Assembly (NCBI GenBank): GCA_964019155.1
Contig: OZ025239.1
Span: 114,314,020-114,378,019 of the forward strand
DNA length: 64,000 nucleotides
Source: Osedax fenrisi
Lineage: Eukaryota > Annelida > Polychaeta > Sabellida > Siboglinidae
Reading direction: 5' to 3'
How positions within the stretch are numbered: position 1 is the stretch's first letter; every line of letters starts with the position of its first letter. Shown here piece after piece: positions 1 through 11,970 of the stretch. A model generated the notes under the pieces. It was not told the origin of the DNA. It saw only the letters and a program-made list of their open reading frames with translations, and made no database searches. The position numbers and the translations under genes were made by a program.

Positions 1-770
1 TATAGTTCACTAAGTACAAAATATATTTATACGTAAACTATGTATGTATGTATAGGTATAGGTATATAGGAGTTTTTATAATTATAATACGATAAATAAT
101 GCTATATATACTATTGTATATATGTATATATATATATATATATATATAATAGTAATATAGACATATTTGACATATTATAATTATAAAATTACTATATATA
201 CACAACGTGTGCACATATTTTAATTAGTTTTTATATACTCATATTTAAAAATAAAATTATATTATTAAGTATAGTGTATAACCATACCACTATACGGGGT
301 TACAGTTATCGGTTCTTATTGCACACGTCAGCATGTCACACACAATAAGTATAATAAGAACATATGTTCTTGTTGTTACCTATATGTAACCGCCGGTACC
401 TGTAAATAGAAGTCTTAATAATATTTAGTAGTCTTAATAATAGTTAGTATATATTTCGTATACTAGTTGAATATGTAAATAATCTCTAGTATACATCTAT
501 ATATTGTATGTATTACATATATTATATAACCGATTATATCGATATTCACGTGTATCGACAAATCGGTTTTAACAAAAATGTCACAATATGTTTGTCGGAA
601 TTTCCATATTAAAAATATGTATTCAATATCGATTGTATATCGTTCAAAATAAATAAGACTAGTTATAGGTGATGTGATATGTATTAGTAAGAGATATGCA
701 GCCTCGCCTGGGTCGTCGAATACGTCGTGTTAGGTAGTATTAGTAACGGACCTAAAGAATACATTGATGT

Positions 771-1649
771 CCGGTGTCATATAATACATCGTCCCCATCC
801 CAAAAATCGTCCCCGATTGTGACACGTGACAACAAAATCGATGATATTTCACTAAATACACATACGAATCGCTTCAAATTTAAACCACATATAAATAATA
901 TCATTATACACACATTTACAAAAAATCAACGTCTAATTATGCTTTAAAAGAAAATAATACTAAAATATTATATTTAATATATAAAGTAGAATGGAGATGA
1001 CTTTAAAAATACCAGATTAAACGAAAATAAATTAATATTTTAAAATTCTGAATCGACAGAAGTTATAATTTTTCAATTCTAGGTCTAATACTATAAAATC
1101 GTATCCTAAAATTGTCTCTATGTACTATTTTAATTAAAAAACATTATACGCATTTTCAGTTAATTATTGAAATAGTTGTAATTTGAATTTAATGCGGGTG
1201 TTGAGCGCGCGACACCCGCATTAAGTTATAAATAGAGTATAGTAACGCCCTTTGGTAAAGGTTTATATTCTCGAATATAAATGCGTATAATGTTTTTTAA
1301 TTAAAATGGTATATAGAGACAATTTTAGAATACGATTTTATAGTATTAGACCTAGAATTGAAAAATAATAACTTCTGTCGATTCAGAATTTTAAAATATT
1401 AATTTATTATCGTTTAATCTGGTATTTTTAAAGTCATCTCCATTCTACTTTATATATTTGAGTATTATTTTATTTTAAAGCATAATTAGACGTTGATTTT
1501 TTCTACATGTGTGTATATACATACTAATTATATATAGTTTGAATTTGAAGCGATTCGTATGTGTATTTAGTGAAATATCATCGATTTTGTTGTCACGTGA
1601 CAATCGGGGACGATTTTTGGGATGGGGACGATGTATTATATGACACCGG
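771..1649. mobile_element. Foldback (long palindromic) DNA element, copy A
   Basis: The two halves are inverted copies of each other. The left end CCGGTGTCATATAATACATC is matched by its reverse complement at 1630-1649, and similarity persists inward for about 400 bp per arm. The centre (1191-1222) is a GC-rich hairpin with GCGGGTGT and ACACCCGC arms around a GCGCGC loop. No ORF of note lies inside. This matches a non-autonomous foldback element or a MITE with very long TIRs. I found no convincing target-site duplication (left flank ACATTGATGT, right flank CATTAACTG), so the superfamily is open. Confidence 0.85.
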
Positions 1650-1654
1650 CATTA

Positions 1655-1860
1655 ACTGAATCGTATCGCGCCTAACGTTGACCAGTGTGGTCGTACTGAG
1701 GCCAGGTTTCACTGTTGTCCACGTCACAGATGTTACCGTGGCCGTACTGAGACCATGTGTCGTCGATTGTCTTTCGATCATTACGATACTCGCCGCGTTG
1801 AATCCGGATTATATTCGGGTTGAGTTTTGTGAAAATGCAAGCATTTATTACAAATTGTAA
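1655..1860. other. GC-richer block with small ORFs, function unknown
   Basis: Just right of the foldback element the base composition becomes clearly GC-richer for about 150 bp. Open frames of about 60 codons exist on both strands. A short imperfect direct repeat is visible, with GTCGTACTGAGGCCA followed 60 bp later by GCCGTACTGAGACCA. I recognise no protein family. It could be a gene fragment or part of the repeat in which the foldback element sits. It recurs at 11976-12181. Confidence 0.3.
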
Positions 1861-2884
1861 TGTTGTGGTATAATTTAAAAACGTTATTTTCCATTACGGT
1901 GTATATGACGAATGAAGGTGATAAAAATATAGTGAATATATTAGTAAACTATATAAATATTGTTTACTATTCTTATATGTTAAATTTTAAATTATTGTTT
2001 ATACAAAAACGTTTCAAATTAAAAATTCTACGTGATATATTTTTTATATATAACACAAATTAAAATATATAAATTTAAAATTGAAAAGCCATATACGTTT
2101 CCATTTATTACTTCTCTTATACGTCTATTCCATATAAATAGCCATATATATATATATATATATATTTAAAAATCCTAATTAACATTATTTGTAATATATA
2201 ATGATACCTATAGGGATGGCTATGATATCTATAGGTATACCTATGTCATAATACTTTAATAATCTTGACTTTAATAGTATATTTATTTTAATATTTTCGC
2301 TTAATTATAATATTATGATTGATTATTAACATGTTTTCTATGATTATTGATATAATTGGAGCTATTTTTTAAATTTCACTTTTATCTTATTTTGATATAA
2401 TATAATATTTACATATAGACACCCTTTATCTATGGCATTCGACAAATAAATTCATCCTACAATCTGAAGCCAGAACACTATTTCAAAATTGTGCCGCTAT
2501 TGTCAATGATTTGTAAACAAAAATAAAATTGTAATGTAAACAAATATTTTTTTTACAAATTATTATAATACATCATGACGTTATAAGGGGTTATTAATGA
2601 TATAACTATATATAAATATGCTTATGACAGAGATTGATTAAGGGGTAAAATCGAGCATTTGCACGGGCCAAACATTTTGAGGAGCCAATAAAATATTTGT
2701 AAAATAATTGTTCTCTACTAAGTATTTAATCTTTAAAATATTTGTAAAATTTAAAATAATATAATAATTATTCAAAAGAAGGAAATATACAATGAATATA
2801 TCATGATGCCGATCTTATAATAATAATATAATAATAATATGTATTCATTGAAATCTCAAATATATATTGAATACAATACAAATA
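1861..2884. other. AT-rich spacer, no gene recognised
   Basis: AT-rich sequence with a short TA microsatellite near 2145-2165. The open frames here are chance AT-rich ORFs with no domain signature. It is repeated in copy B. Confidence 0.5.
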
Positions 2885-3011
2885 GCGGATACAAATGGAC
2901 CCCTCAAGAAGTCATAGACTTATACACGTTATAAATAACTGTGAGGGGCCTCGGACAATACAATACAAATAGTAACATGTTTACTTGTGTTTTTATTTAT
3001 CGTTTATTAAG
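2885..3011 (-). mobile_element. SINE fragment (body, tRNA head missing)
   Basis: Closely matches the body of the SINE at 58979-59222 (shared GGATACAAATGGACCCCTCA, then GTCATAGACTT and GGACAATACAA). The tRNA-like head is absent, as in a 5'-truncated insertion on the minus strand. Its duplicate is at about 13206-13332. A separate piece of the same family (GATAAACACGAGAGAAAAAC) lies at about 3940-3975. Confidence 0.7.
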
Positions 3012-3017
3012 TTATTT

Positions 3018-3095
3018 ATTATTATTATCAGATTTAGGCAATGCCAGTGTAATTATAGAAGCAGTATTGCTTATCGAGACAATTACCCCTTTATT
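3018..3095 (-). repeat. Dispersed non-LTR retroelement tail (family 1)
   Basis: The segment from TATTATTATCAGATTTAGGC to GAGACAATTACCCC recurs at 13339-13416, 52829-52902 and 59472-59553. On the minus strand it ends in an (ATA/TAA)n run, the usual 3' tail of CR1/L2- or RTE-like LINEs and of SINEs that borrow their tails. Assignment to a specific LINE is inference. Confidence 0.6.
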
Positions 3096-4187
3096 AACAT
3101 GATAAGTTTCATTATAGATAAGAATAATAAATAAATAATAATTATATAATATTATGACTTCCTGTTTATATATATATGATAAAGAAATAAAATGAAATTT
3201 ATCATGTAACTAAATGTAATCATCATGTAATAATATAAATAAATGATAAAATAATAAAATTAAAATCTAAGAAATACATCAAGAATAAAATAAAATAATA
3301 TAAAACATAGAGAACCTAAATAGTAGAAAGCCAATATTTAGATATAAAAGAAACTAAAAGAAACAAGAGAAAAAAAGAAACAAATATATTAGATAAAATA
3401 TAGGTAAAATGATATAATAAAAATGAAACATATTATAATACTGAACTTTTTTAAATAATTTATTTTTTAATACTGATATTTTATAATTAATAATATATGT
3501 TTTTGTAATTTTATATTATGTCAGAAAGTAATAAATGTAAAAATAATAAAAATAATTTTATTTAAGTCGGAAAAAATAAAATTTGAAATTATTTTAATCA
3601 ATCTGATAAAAGATATAATTTAATTTTTAATTTTTAATTAAATACATTTTTTTAATACTGATAATTTATAATTATAATTATAATTAATAATATATGTTTT
3701 TGTAATTTTAGATTATGTCATAAAGTAATAAAAGAAAAAAACAATAAAACTAATTTTATTTAAGTCGGAAAAAATAAAATTTGAAATTATTAATATAAGA
3801 GATAATTTTAATTTTTTTTTAAATTGAATTATATACACGAAGTAAGGCCTTTTGGTTTACAAATTTCAAAATTATATTAGTTATCCAAATTATTTTTTTT
3901 AATTTATTTTTTAGATATAATATGTGTAGTTTACAATCTTGATAAACACGAGAGAAAAACAAGAACTGCCTGGAGCCGAAATCTTGATATAACTTTAAAT
4001 GATAAGAAAAATCTATCAAACATGTATTTCTAAATAGGCTAACGATTTTGTGTAAATTTACTATAAATTAGATTGGTGAATATATACATCGGGCGGGATT
4101 ATATTTGTCACAAAATAAATGTACTATTTTATGCTTTATATGCACAATATTTATCTGTAATAATTAGTAAGTTACACGAGGATATAT

Positions 4188-4224
<37 letters not shown>

Positions 4225-4300
4225 TCATATATCCTGATTGCAAACACGTATATGATGTTGGTATATCACATGAGAATAGTGATCACCATATAATCTATAG
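3096..4300. other. AT-rich spacer with local repeats, no gene
   Basis: Two similar blocks of about 180 bp occur at roughly 3440-3620 and 3650-3830 (shared AATATATGTTTTTGTAATTT and AAGTCGGAAAAAATAAAATT), a local direct duplication. A (TA)n tract flanked by the inverted pair GAGGATATATCC / ATATATCCTC lies at 4178-4232. No coding signal was seen. It is repeated in copy B. Confidence 0.5.
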
Positions 4301-4859
4301 ATTGGCATATATGGCATAGATCATCGCATGCAGCTTGGACTCAAATATATTTTCTATGGTATGAAACTAATTAATAAATAATTGAGTGATCAGCTAGAAA
4401 GATAAAAATGAATCTGTAATAACTTACTAAAGATAATTATCGAAGTTGTAAAGTTTCTATGCGAACGAGAGGTGTTGGATTTAGACGTTTAAATAGATAT
4501 ATTAATTCACGTTATAATGGCAACTATTTGGGTATATTGGAGTGGTTTTATTAATGACGTAGGAACAACAGAAGCACTACTGACAACACACATCATACAG
4601 AGAACAACAGATACTACTCCGTATCAGTAGTATACTACTCTGTCACACTTTCAAACAGGTTTTAATACGATATTGTAAGACGGACTATCGCATACCGCGT
4701 CGTTAAAACTAACTACACTGATAATAAGCGTATACGAATCATGCATTATGAATCATCACGTAGTAATTTACTATTTAACTGTACTAAGTAGACCACCTAT
4801 TACAGCAATAATCGGGCAATGATGAAGGGTATCTCCTGTGTCGTTATAACAAGTTATAT

Positions 4860-5160
4860 CATTAAGTTGCATGATTAGGTATTACGTTATATCCCAACCA
4901 TATCAATAAGATGAAAATGAATATGTAACTTTTGATTTGCTGATGATATAGACTTACAAGAAAGTGGAATGAATGGCTTACAATGCCCGACAGACGCACC
5001 TCGTTTATCAAAGTATGGAATAGAAATAAGCCATGAAATATGTAATAACCGTATAAATAACACTGGAAATATTATCAACATTAACATGTATGAAAAACTT
5101 CTAGAAATAGTAAATGGTTTAATATCTCTATGTAATATTAATTATTAATGGAATGCCATT
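4860..5160 (+). pseudogene. Decayed LINE reverse transcriptase piece 1
   Basis: Allowing frameshifts and stops, the plus strand reads like the catalytic part of an RTE-type LINE reverse transcriptase: an F/YADDID-like box near 4935, then YGIEISHEI near 5015-5040, then INMYEKLLEIVNGL near 5075-5120. Intact relatives read roughly FADDI...YGMEIS.EKSK...M.G..LE.V..FKYLG in this order. This is a dead copy. The right side of the same old repeat resumes after the MITE at about 5790-6130. Duplicate at 15187-15487. Confidence 0.65.
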
Positions 5161-5183
5161 TCATACGTATATATGTATATGTA

Positions 5184-5787
5184 GGGGAGGGAAGGGGGTA
5201 GTGGCCGATAATTAATATGCCTCAGAAGATTTCTAATATATCGATAAATACTGAATGTTAGGCTCTTATTTTTTTGAATTAACTAGAAATCATATAGTTC
5301 TAGAATACTGTGATTTCAGTTTTATATATAAAGTGTTTATCCTAATAATATAAACGTTTGATTAGGCATTACAAAAATCACTGAAATAAGGCAAGGCTCT
5401 AGTAGTGGCCTCTAGTACCAGAAAATGCGATAGGTGTCTCGTAATGTATTCGATTTATATTTTTTTAATTATGTAATATTAAATAATTATATTTATGATG
5501 CATACGCACCTTATTTGATTCAATGATTTAATTATATATACACATACTCTTACATATAAATAAGCATAAATATATATAATCATGTTTTTTGTCAAAATTT
5601 GACAAAAAATTATTATATAATAAATTAGAGTAATTAATTAATTATTTAAAAAAAAATTTACTATATATTACAGATATTTAGATTATCTAAATATTGTATA
5701 TAGAACTTTTTATCCTATCAAGCACCATTTAAGCGTTAATTAAAACGGCCACTACTCCCTCCTCGGCCACTACCCCCTTCCCTCCCC
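5184..5787. mobile_element. MITE with G/C-rich terminal inverted repeats
   Basis: The left end GGGGAGGGAAGGGGGTAGTG GCCG is matched at the right end by the reverse complement CGGC CACTACCCCCTTCCCTCCCC, about 25 bp in total. TA flanks both ends (5182-5183 and 5788-5789), fitting a TA target-site duplication of Tc1/mariner type. The paralogous sequence at about 7040-7060 lacks the element and looks like an empty site. There is no ORF, so it is non-autonomous. Copy B is at 15511-16114. Confidence 0.85.
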
Positions 5788-6639
5788 TATACGGTATATA
5801 TTGGAAAAAATATATCCATCAACAGATACTAGTCAAAATATGATCGATTTAACTAGGGTATGGTACGAAGGACTATTTCATGCTATATCATCATTCGAGT
5901 TAAGATCTAACCACAGATAATACGCGTATACGAATTTAGGAGACACTATTTTATAATGAGGATACTGAGATTATAAAAACGTATCCCTCGATAGATTAAA
6001 ACATGAAATAATCAATAATTAGAAAGTTACAAAAATAATTAAAAAGGTATATATATATATTATATTGTAATTTATAGATCTATTTCAAAATAAACTAGTT
6101 TGAATTTGGTGTCCTTACAAAGTATTTAATTACAGGAAGTTGTTACTAAAGTATATATTAAGATCATTAACTCTATTTTTAATATTTTGAGAGTTAAATT
6201 CAACTTAGATTATATAGTGTTAGTATATAATTGAGTAACGTCACCCATATATGTGGTAGTGTATATCATGTTTATTTAGCATTGTCGTATTATCAGATGT
6301 TTGATAAAAGTAGAAGTTCAATCTGCACAAGGATGTTAGTTGAATGATGACAAATATATAATTATATTAAAGATTTATGTAAATTAGAAAGAGACCGGAT
6401 TCATACAATCATCCTTGCGGTGTATACCGGGAGGTATAAATATACTCGTTGAAATAGATTAGCCAATTTGTATAGTGAATATATGATTAAAAAGAAAGAT
6501 ACGAACTAATTTAAAGATAATATATATATACACCGTTTACAATTAATTAATTAATACATTTTAATTTAAATTATCGAAATACACTGATAGATGAAATAAG
6601 CATTATTTAGGTGTGGATGTATAACTAAAATATATATGT

Positions 6640-7060
6640 ATATAGCTCGGTAATATTGAACAACCTAATTAGACGAGATTTTCCAACAACAAGGATGAAT
6701 ATTATCTCCAATATTGTTCAAAATATCTAGAATTAATTATGTGGGATACTGTATTAAGTTATATCCTAACCATATAAATAACAGGAAGATATTTATTCAA
6801 CCTTAGATTTTCTGATAATATAGACCCACAGGTTTAAAGCATGACCTACAATGGCTTATAGACTTACCATAGGAAAAATCAGCTAAGTTTAGAATGGAAA
6901 TACGCCATGAAATAAGTAAGATGTTCATTAATGATACTGCAAATATTAATATGTATGTTAAACTTCTAGAAATAGTAAATAGTTTCAAATATCCCGGTAT
7001 AATATTAATTATAATTATCAATGGATAATTATCAATGGAATGCCATTTTATACGTATATA
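6640..7060 (+). pseudogene. Decayed LINE reverse transcriptase piece 2
   Basis: A second, diverged copy in the same orientation. Broken frames show QG-ILSPILF near 6690-6720 (the usual RQGC.LSP.LFN box). A DNI box near 6815 comes next, then EISKMFINDTANINMYVKLL at about 6913-6970 and EIVNSFKYPGI just after. The order and spacing match the RTE-like RT core and align with piece 1. Multiple stops show it is dead. Duplicate at 16967-17387. Confidence 0.7.
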
Positions 7061-7866
7061 ATATGCGCGACATATAAACTTAATTGTAGATTTCGATGGA
7101 AAAATACATCGATCAACAGAGTGGGTTTTTGAAGTAGTAAATACCTACTACTCTGTCATAATTTCATCGATTTCAAAGTCGACATGATATGGTACTAAGG
7201 ACTATTGCATGACACATCATACTTCAGTATATGTAAATATCTAATCAGCACGATAATACGCTTATACGAATTCAAGAGAAACTATTTTATAGTGAAGATA
7301 CGAAGATGTTAAAAATGTAACCCTCAAGTAATGTTAAATTATACCATTACAACTATTTATAATTAGAAAGTACAACAAATTTAAAATAATAATTTGTATA
7401 TATATTATATGGAATTTAATATTTCAAAATAAACTAGTTTGAATTTTGTGGCCCTGAAAAGGGCCGATTGGTATATAATTAATATTTAACATCTGCGATA
7501 TTTTTACGAATTCAGTGTATTCCAATGTTAACCTAGTTCATTTATTAATCCGATAAATTCATTTTAATTTCATAATATATTATTCATGCAATATATATTA
7601 TATTTTAATGAGGGCTGTGGATAAAACGATAAATATACAGGAATTGATCTTGCGGTAGAAATGCGACGAGTAACGATTACTTATTCATGTATTTCATTAG
7701 TGTACATCCTATACTGTATTGTACTTTAGTTGCAGGAGGGGAGATGCGATGTGCTTTAACAGGAGAGGCATCGAGTACTGGTTTCGAGGCCGTCAAGATA
7801 ATGTACGATTGTTGTATAACTTCTGACGAACGGATTCAGACTGTTCACAATATTGTTGAAAGAACT

Positions 7867-10004
7867 AAATATATCGAATTACAATAATTAGTCGACGAAA
7901 ATACCATTGATTTAATTAGCATCGTAGTGAGGTCTTTGCTAATGAACTTTCTTATATAGCGTATATTATATAAATGAAAATTTGCTTTCCTGCAAACAGT
8001 TGACATATGATCATCAAAATTCAATTTATTATCAATAGTAATACCAAGATATTTAATTTTTAGTGATGGAATAATTCTAATATTATCAATAAATACATCA
8101 GTGAAGTTATTAAAGTTATGCGGTAAGTTCAGTAATTCAGTTTTGGAAGTATTAAGTAGAAGTTTGTTCATAAGTAGCCATTTATTCACTTGATTGGCAC
8201 ATTCAACTAGCTCATTATTCATGACCAATCTACTATTAACAGAATAAATAAGAATATCATCAGCATAGAGATGAAATCTTAATGTTTTAAATGATTTGAT
8301 GATATTAGTTATTGGGTTCAGATATATAGAGAATAGTAGTGGACCTAAGACGGATCCTTGCGGAACCCCGTACTTAAATGATTGAGATTTAGAATAGGAG
8401 TTATTGATCTTAACAGAAAAAGTTCTATTAGTGACAAATCCAATTAAGAAATCATGAGCAGTTGAAGATATACCAATGTCTAAAAGTCTATCTGAAAGGA
8501 TATCAAAAGATAGCGTATCAAAGGCAGATGACAGATCTAGAAGTAGAATCTGAATTTTCTTATTTCTATCTAAAGATGTGTATATATCATTTAGTATAAG
8601 AGTTATCGCAGTTTCTGTACTGTGGTTCTTTCTAAAAGCACTTTGTAAGTTACAGGATAAGTTATTAAAATCAATAAAAGTAGTTATCTGTTTAAAAACA
8701 ATTTTTTCGAGAATTTTAGAGATTAAGGGTAGTTGAGCAATAGGGCGAAAGTTCGAGAGTTCATTTATATTAAGACTATTTTTCTTTAAAATAGGAGTAA
8801 TAATAGAATGTTTTAAAATAGAAGGAATAACACCTGTAATAAGGGATTGATTAATGATTGAAGAAAAAAGTGGAGTGAGTGTGTTAGCTAAAGATTTCAT
8901 CACAGTAAGAGGCAGAGAATCAGAGGGAGAAACAGAAGAAGCCGTAACTAAAAGATTATAGATGTCAACATTAGAAGGGAGCGTAAAATGAGTAAGAGTA
9001 GGATTTTGATTTAAATGAGTATTTTGAGAATTTTCAGAGGAATTATTCAAATAATTGTATTGATTTATAGAAGGGGATGACAATTTTATTTTAATGACTG
9101 AGTAAATAATATCAATTTTAGAAATGAAAAAATCACTAAAATTATTACATAAAATATCATCAGAAATATTAGGATAAGATTTGTGATGAGATTTACCTAG
9201 AAGAGAATTAGTGAAAGCATAAAGCTTGCCCATATTATTACCACACTTTAAAATGTTATTTTTATAAAATTCTTTTTTAGTAGAAGTTATACTCCTTTTA
9301 AAAGATAATTTTAACTTTTTTAAATTTATCATGTTAAAAGATGTTGAGTTTTTATTGAACATTCTTTCAGCTTTTCTCATTTGGCGTTTGATATATAAAT
9401 TATCATTCGAGAACCATTCATTAGTACGATCACTAACTACTTTATTTTTAGAAGGAGCATATTTATTCAGTAGAAAAGTAAGAATTTGATCTAAAAAAGA
9501 TATAGATATATTGTTGAAATTGGAGCTAGTATGATACTTGATATCAGTACTAAAAGATTCATAATCAATATTGCGAATATTTCTGTAGCTAATCGTTCGA
9601 TTTGAATTGCAGTTAATATTAACGTTCAGAATGAATGAAACAGCATAATGATCAGAAATAAGAAATTTAATTGGAAGAATTGTTAAATAATTTAGATGAA
9701 AACTAGAACTGATAATTAAATCAAGAATATTATTAGATATATGTGTCCTTTCAGATACATGTTGAGTTAAAGATAAAGATTGTAAAATATTATTAAAAGA
9801 GAGAGCAGCAGTATTATCAGATCCAATATGAAAATTGAAATCTCCTAAAATAACAGTATTAGTAAGAGAGATGTGGGAAACAAGTTCAAAAAAACAATCA
9901 ATGAAAGAAGAATAAGCATTACTTGGAGGTCTATAAATTACAATTAATTTAAAATTATTGCAAAAATTTAATTTAAAGTTTGAAATTAAACATTCACTAT
10001 TAGG
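7867..10004 (-). mobile_element. CR1/L2-like LINE fragment with open APE and RT domains
   Basis: A minus-strand frame is open from 10193 to 7845 (782 codons). About the first 60 codons are microsatellite, mostly a valine run. Then comes the C-terminal half of an apurinic-type endonuclease: VILGDFNFHIG near 9825-9860 and ISDHYAVS near 9637-9660. The reverse transcriptase follows: NFRPIAQLPLISKILEKIV near 8690-8750, LLLDLSSAFDT near 8510-8550, YGVPQGSVLGPLLFSIYL near 8330-8380 and LYADDILIYS near 8245-8275. The box order fits the CR1/L2/Jockey group. The element is cut at both ends. The endonuclease N-terminus is replaced by the microsatellite, and the RT thumb, C-terminus and 3' tail are missing at the duplication junction (7866/7867). 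It cannot be autonomous, but the surviving frame is intact, so it is young. Confidence 0.92.
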
Positions 10005-10130
<126 letters not shown>

Positions 10131-10321
10131 ATACATGGATGTATACACAATATATGATACAATACAGCATATAGTACTACATAGGTAGAACACGTGACTT
10201 GTGTTTCGTTATCTACTAGTGTTAGCAGTAATTAGTTCCGGTGACGGCAAGCGCATGCGAAATGAGCGCGGTTTTTTGTAATTCGTCATTCATAGTAATG
10301 ATAAGTATTTATAGATTTTAC
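10131..10321. other. Spacer left of duplication copy B
   Basis: Unique within the window. It is moderately GC-rich near 10225-10275 (GGTGACGGCAAGCGCATGCG). If the tandem-duplication model is right, this sequence also sits immediately left of window position 1. Confidence 0.4.
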
Positions 10322-11091
10322 TATAGTTCACTAAGTACAAAATATATTTATACGTAAACTATGTATGTATGTATAGGTATAGGTATATAGGAGTTTTTAT
10401 AATTATAATACGATAAATAATGCTATATATACTATTGTATATATGTATATATATATATATATATATATAATAGTAATATAGACATATTTGACATATTATA
10501 ATTATAAAATTACTATATATACACAACGTGTGCACATATTTTAATTAGTTTTTATATACTCATATTTAAAAATAAAATTATATTATTAAGTATAGTGTAT
10601 AACCATACCACTATACGGGGTTACAGTTATCGGTTCTTATTGCACACGTCAGCATGTCACACACAATAAGTATAATAAGAACATATGTTCTTGTTGTTAC
10701 CTATATGTAACCGCCGGTACCTGTAAATAGAAGTCTTAATAATATTTAGTAGTCTTAATAATAGTTAGTATATATTTCGTATACTAGTTGAATATGTAAA
10801 TAATCTCTAGTATACATCTATATATTGTATGTATTACATATATTATATAACCGATTATATCGATATTCACGTGTATCGACAAATCGGTTTTAACAAAAAT
10901 GTCACAATATGTTTGTCGGAATTTCCATATTAAAAATATGTATTCAATATCGATTGTATATCGTTCAAAATAAATAAGACTAGTTATAGGTGATGTGATA
11001 TGTATTAGTAAGAGATATGCAGCCTCGCCTGGGTCGTCGAATACGTCGTGTTAGGTAGTATTAGTAACGGACCTAAAGAATACATTGATGT

Positions 11092-11970
11092 CCGGTGTCA
11101 TATAATACATCGTCCCCATCCCAAAAATCGTCCCCGATTGTGACACGTGACAACAAAATCGATGATATTTCACTAAATACACATACGAATCGCTTCAAAT
11201 TTAAACCACATATAAATAATATCATTATACACACATTTACAAAAAATCAACGTCTAATTATGCTTTAAAAGAAAATAATACTAAAATATTATATTTAATA
11301 TATAAAGTAGAATGGAGATGACTTTAAAAATACCAGATTAAACGAAAATAAATTAATATTTTAAAATTCTGAATCGACAGAAGTTATAATTTTTCAATTC
11401 TAGGTCTAATACTATAAAATCGTATCCTAAAATTGTCTCTATGTACTATTTTAATTAAAAAACATTATACGCATTTTCAGTTAATTATTGAAATAGTTGT
11501 AATTTGAATTTAATGCGGGTGTTGAGCGCGCGACACCCGCATTAAGTTATAAATAGAGTATAGTAACGCCCTTTGGTAAAGGTTTATATTCTCGAATATA
11601 AATGCGTATAATGTTTTTTAATTAAAATGGTATATAGAGACAATTTTAGAATACGATTTTATAGTATTAGACCTAGAATTGAAAAATAATAACTTCTGTC
11701 GATTCAGAATTTTAAAATATTAATTTATTATCGTTTAATCTGGTATTTTTAAAGTCATCTCCATTCTACTTTATATATTTGAGTATTATTTTATTTTAAA
11801 GCATAATTAGACGTTGATTTTTTCTACATGTGTGTATATACATACTAATTATATATAGTTTGAATTTGAAGCGATTCGTATGTGTATTTAGTGAAATATC
11901 ATCGATTTTGTTGTCACGTGACAATCGGGGACGATTTTTGGGATGGGGACGATGTATTATATGACACCGG
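11092..11970. mobile_element. Foldback (long palindromic) DNA element, copy B
   Basis: Duplicate of 771-1649 carried by the tandem duplication, not a separate insertion: its flanks match copy A too. The central hairpin is at 11512-11543. Confidence 0.85.

Larger units (their letters stand above)
1..7866 (+). repeat. Tandem duplication, copy A (left copy, cut by window start)
   Basis: This stretch reappears at 10322-18193. The offset is 10321, then 10327 after a TA microsatellite that is 6 bp longer in the right copy (near 14514-14550). Reading both copies I found only one base difference (C at 5671, T at 15998) plus the microsatellite length. Identity ends after the GAAAGAACT at about 7866. 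From there copy A runs into a LINE while copy B continues into an inverted-repeat element that looks intact. Copy B's right flank is therefore probably ancestral. The simplest reading is a direct duplication of a unit of about 10.33 kb (7867-18193). The left copy's LINE part would lie upstream of the window. Confidence 0.93.
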
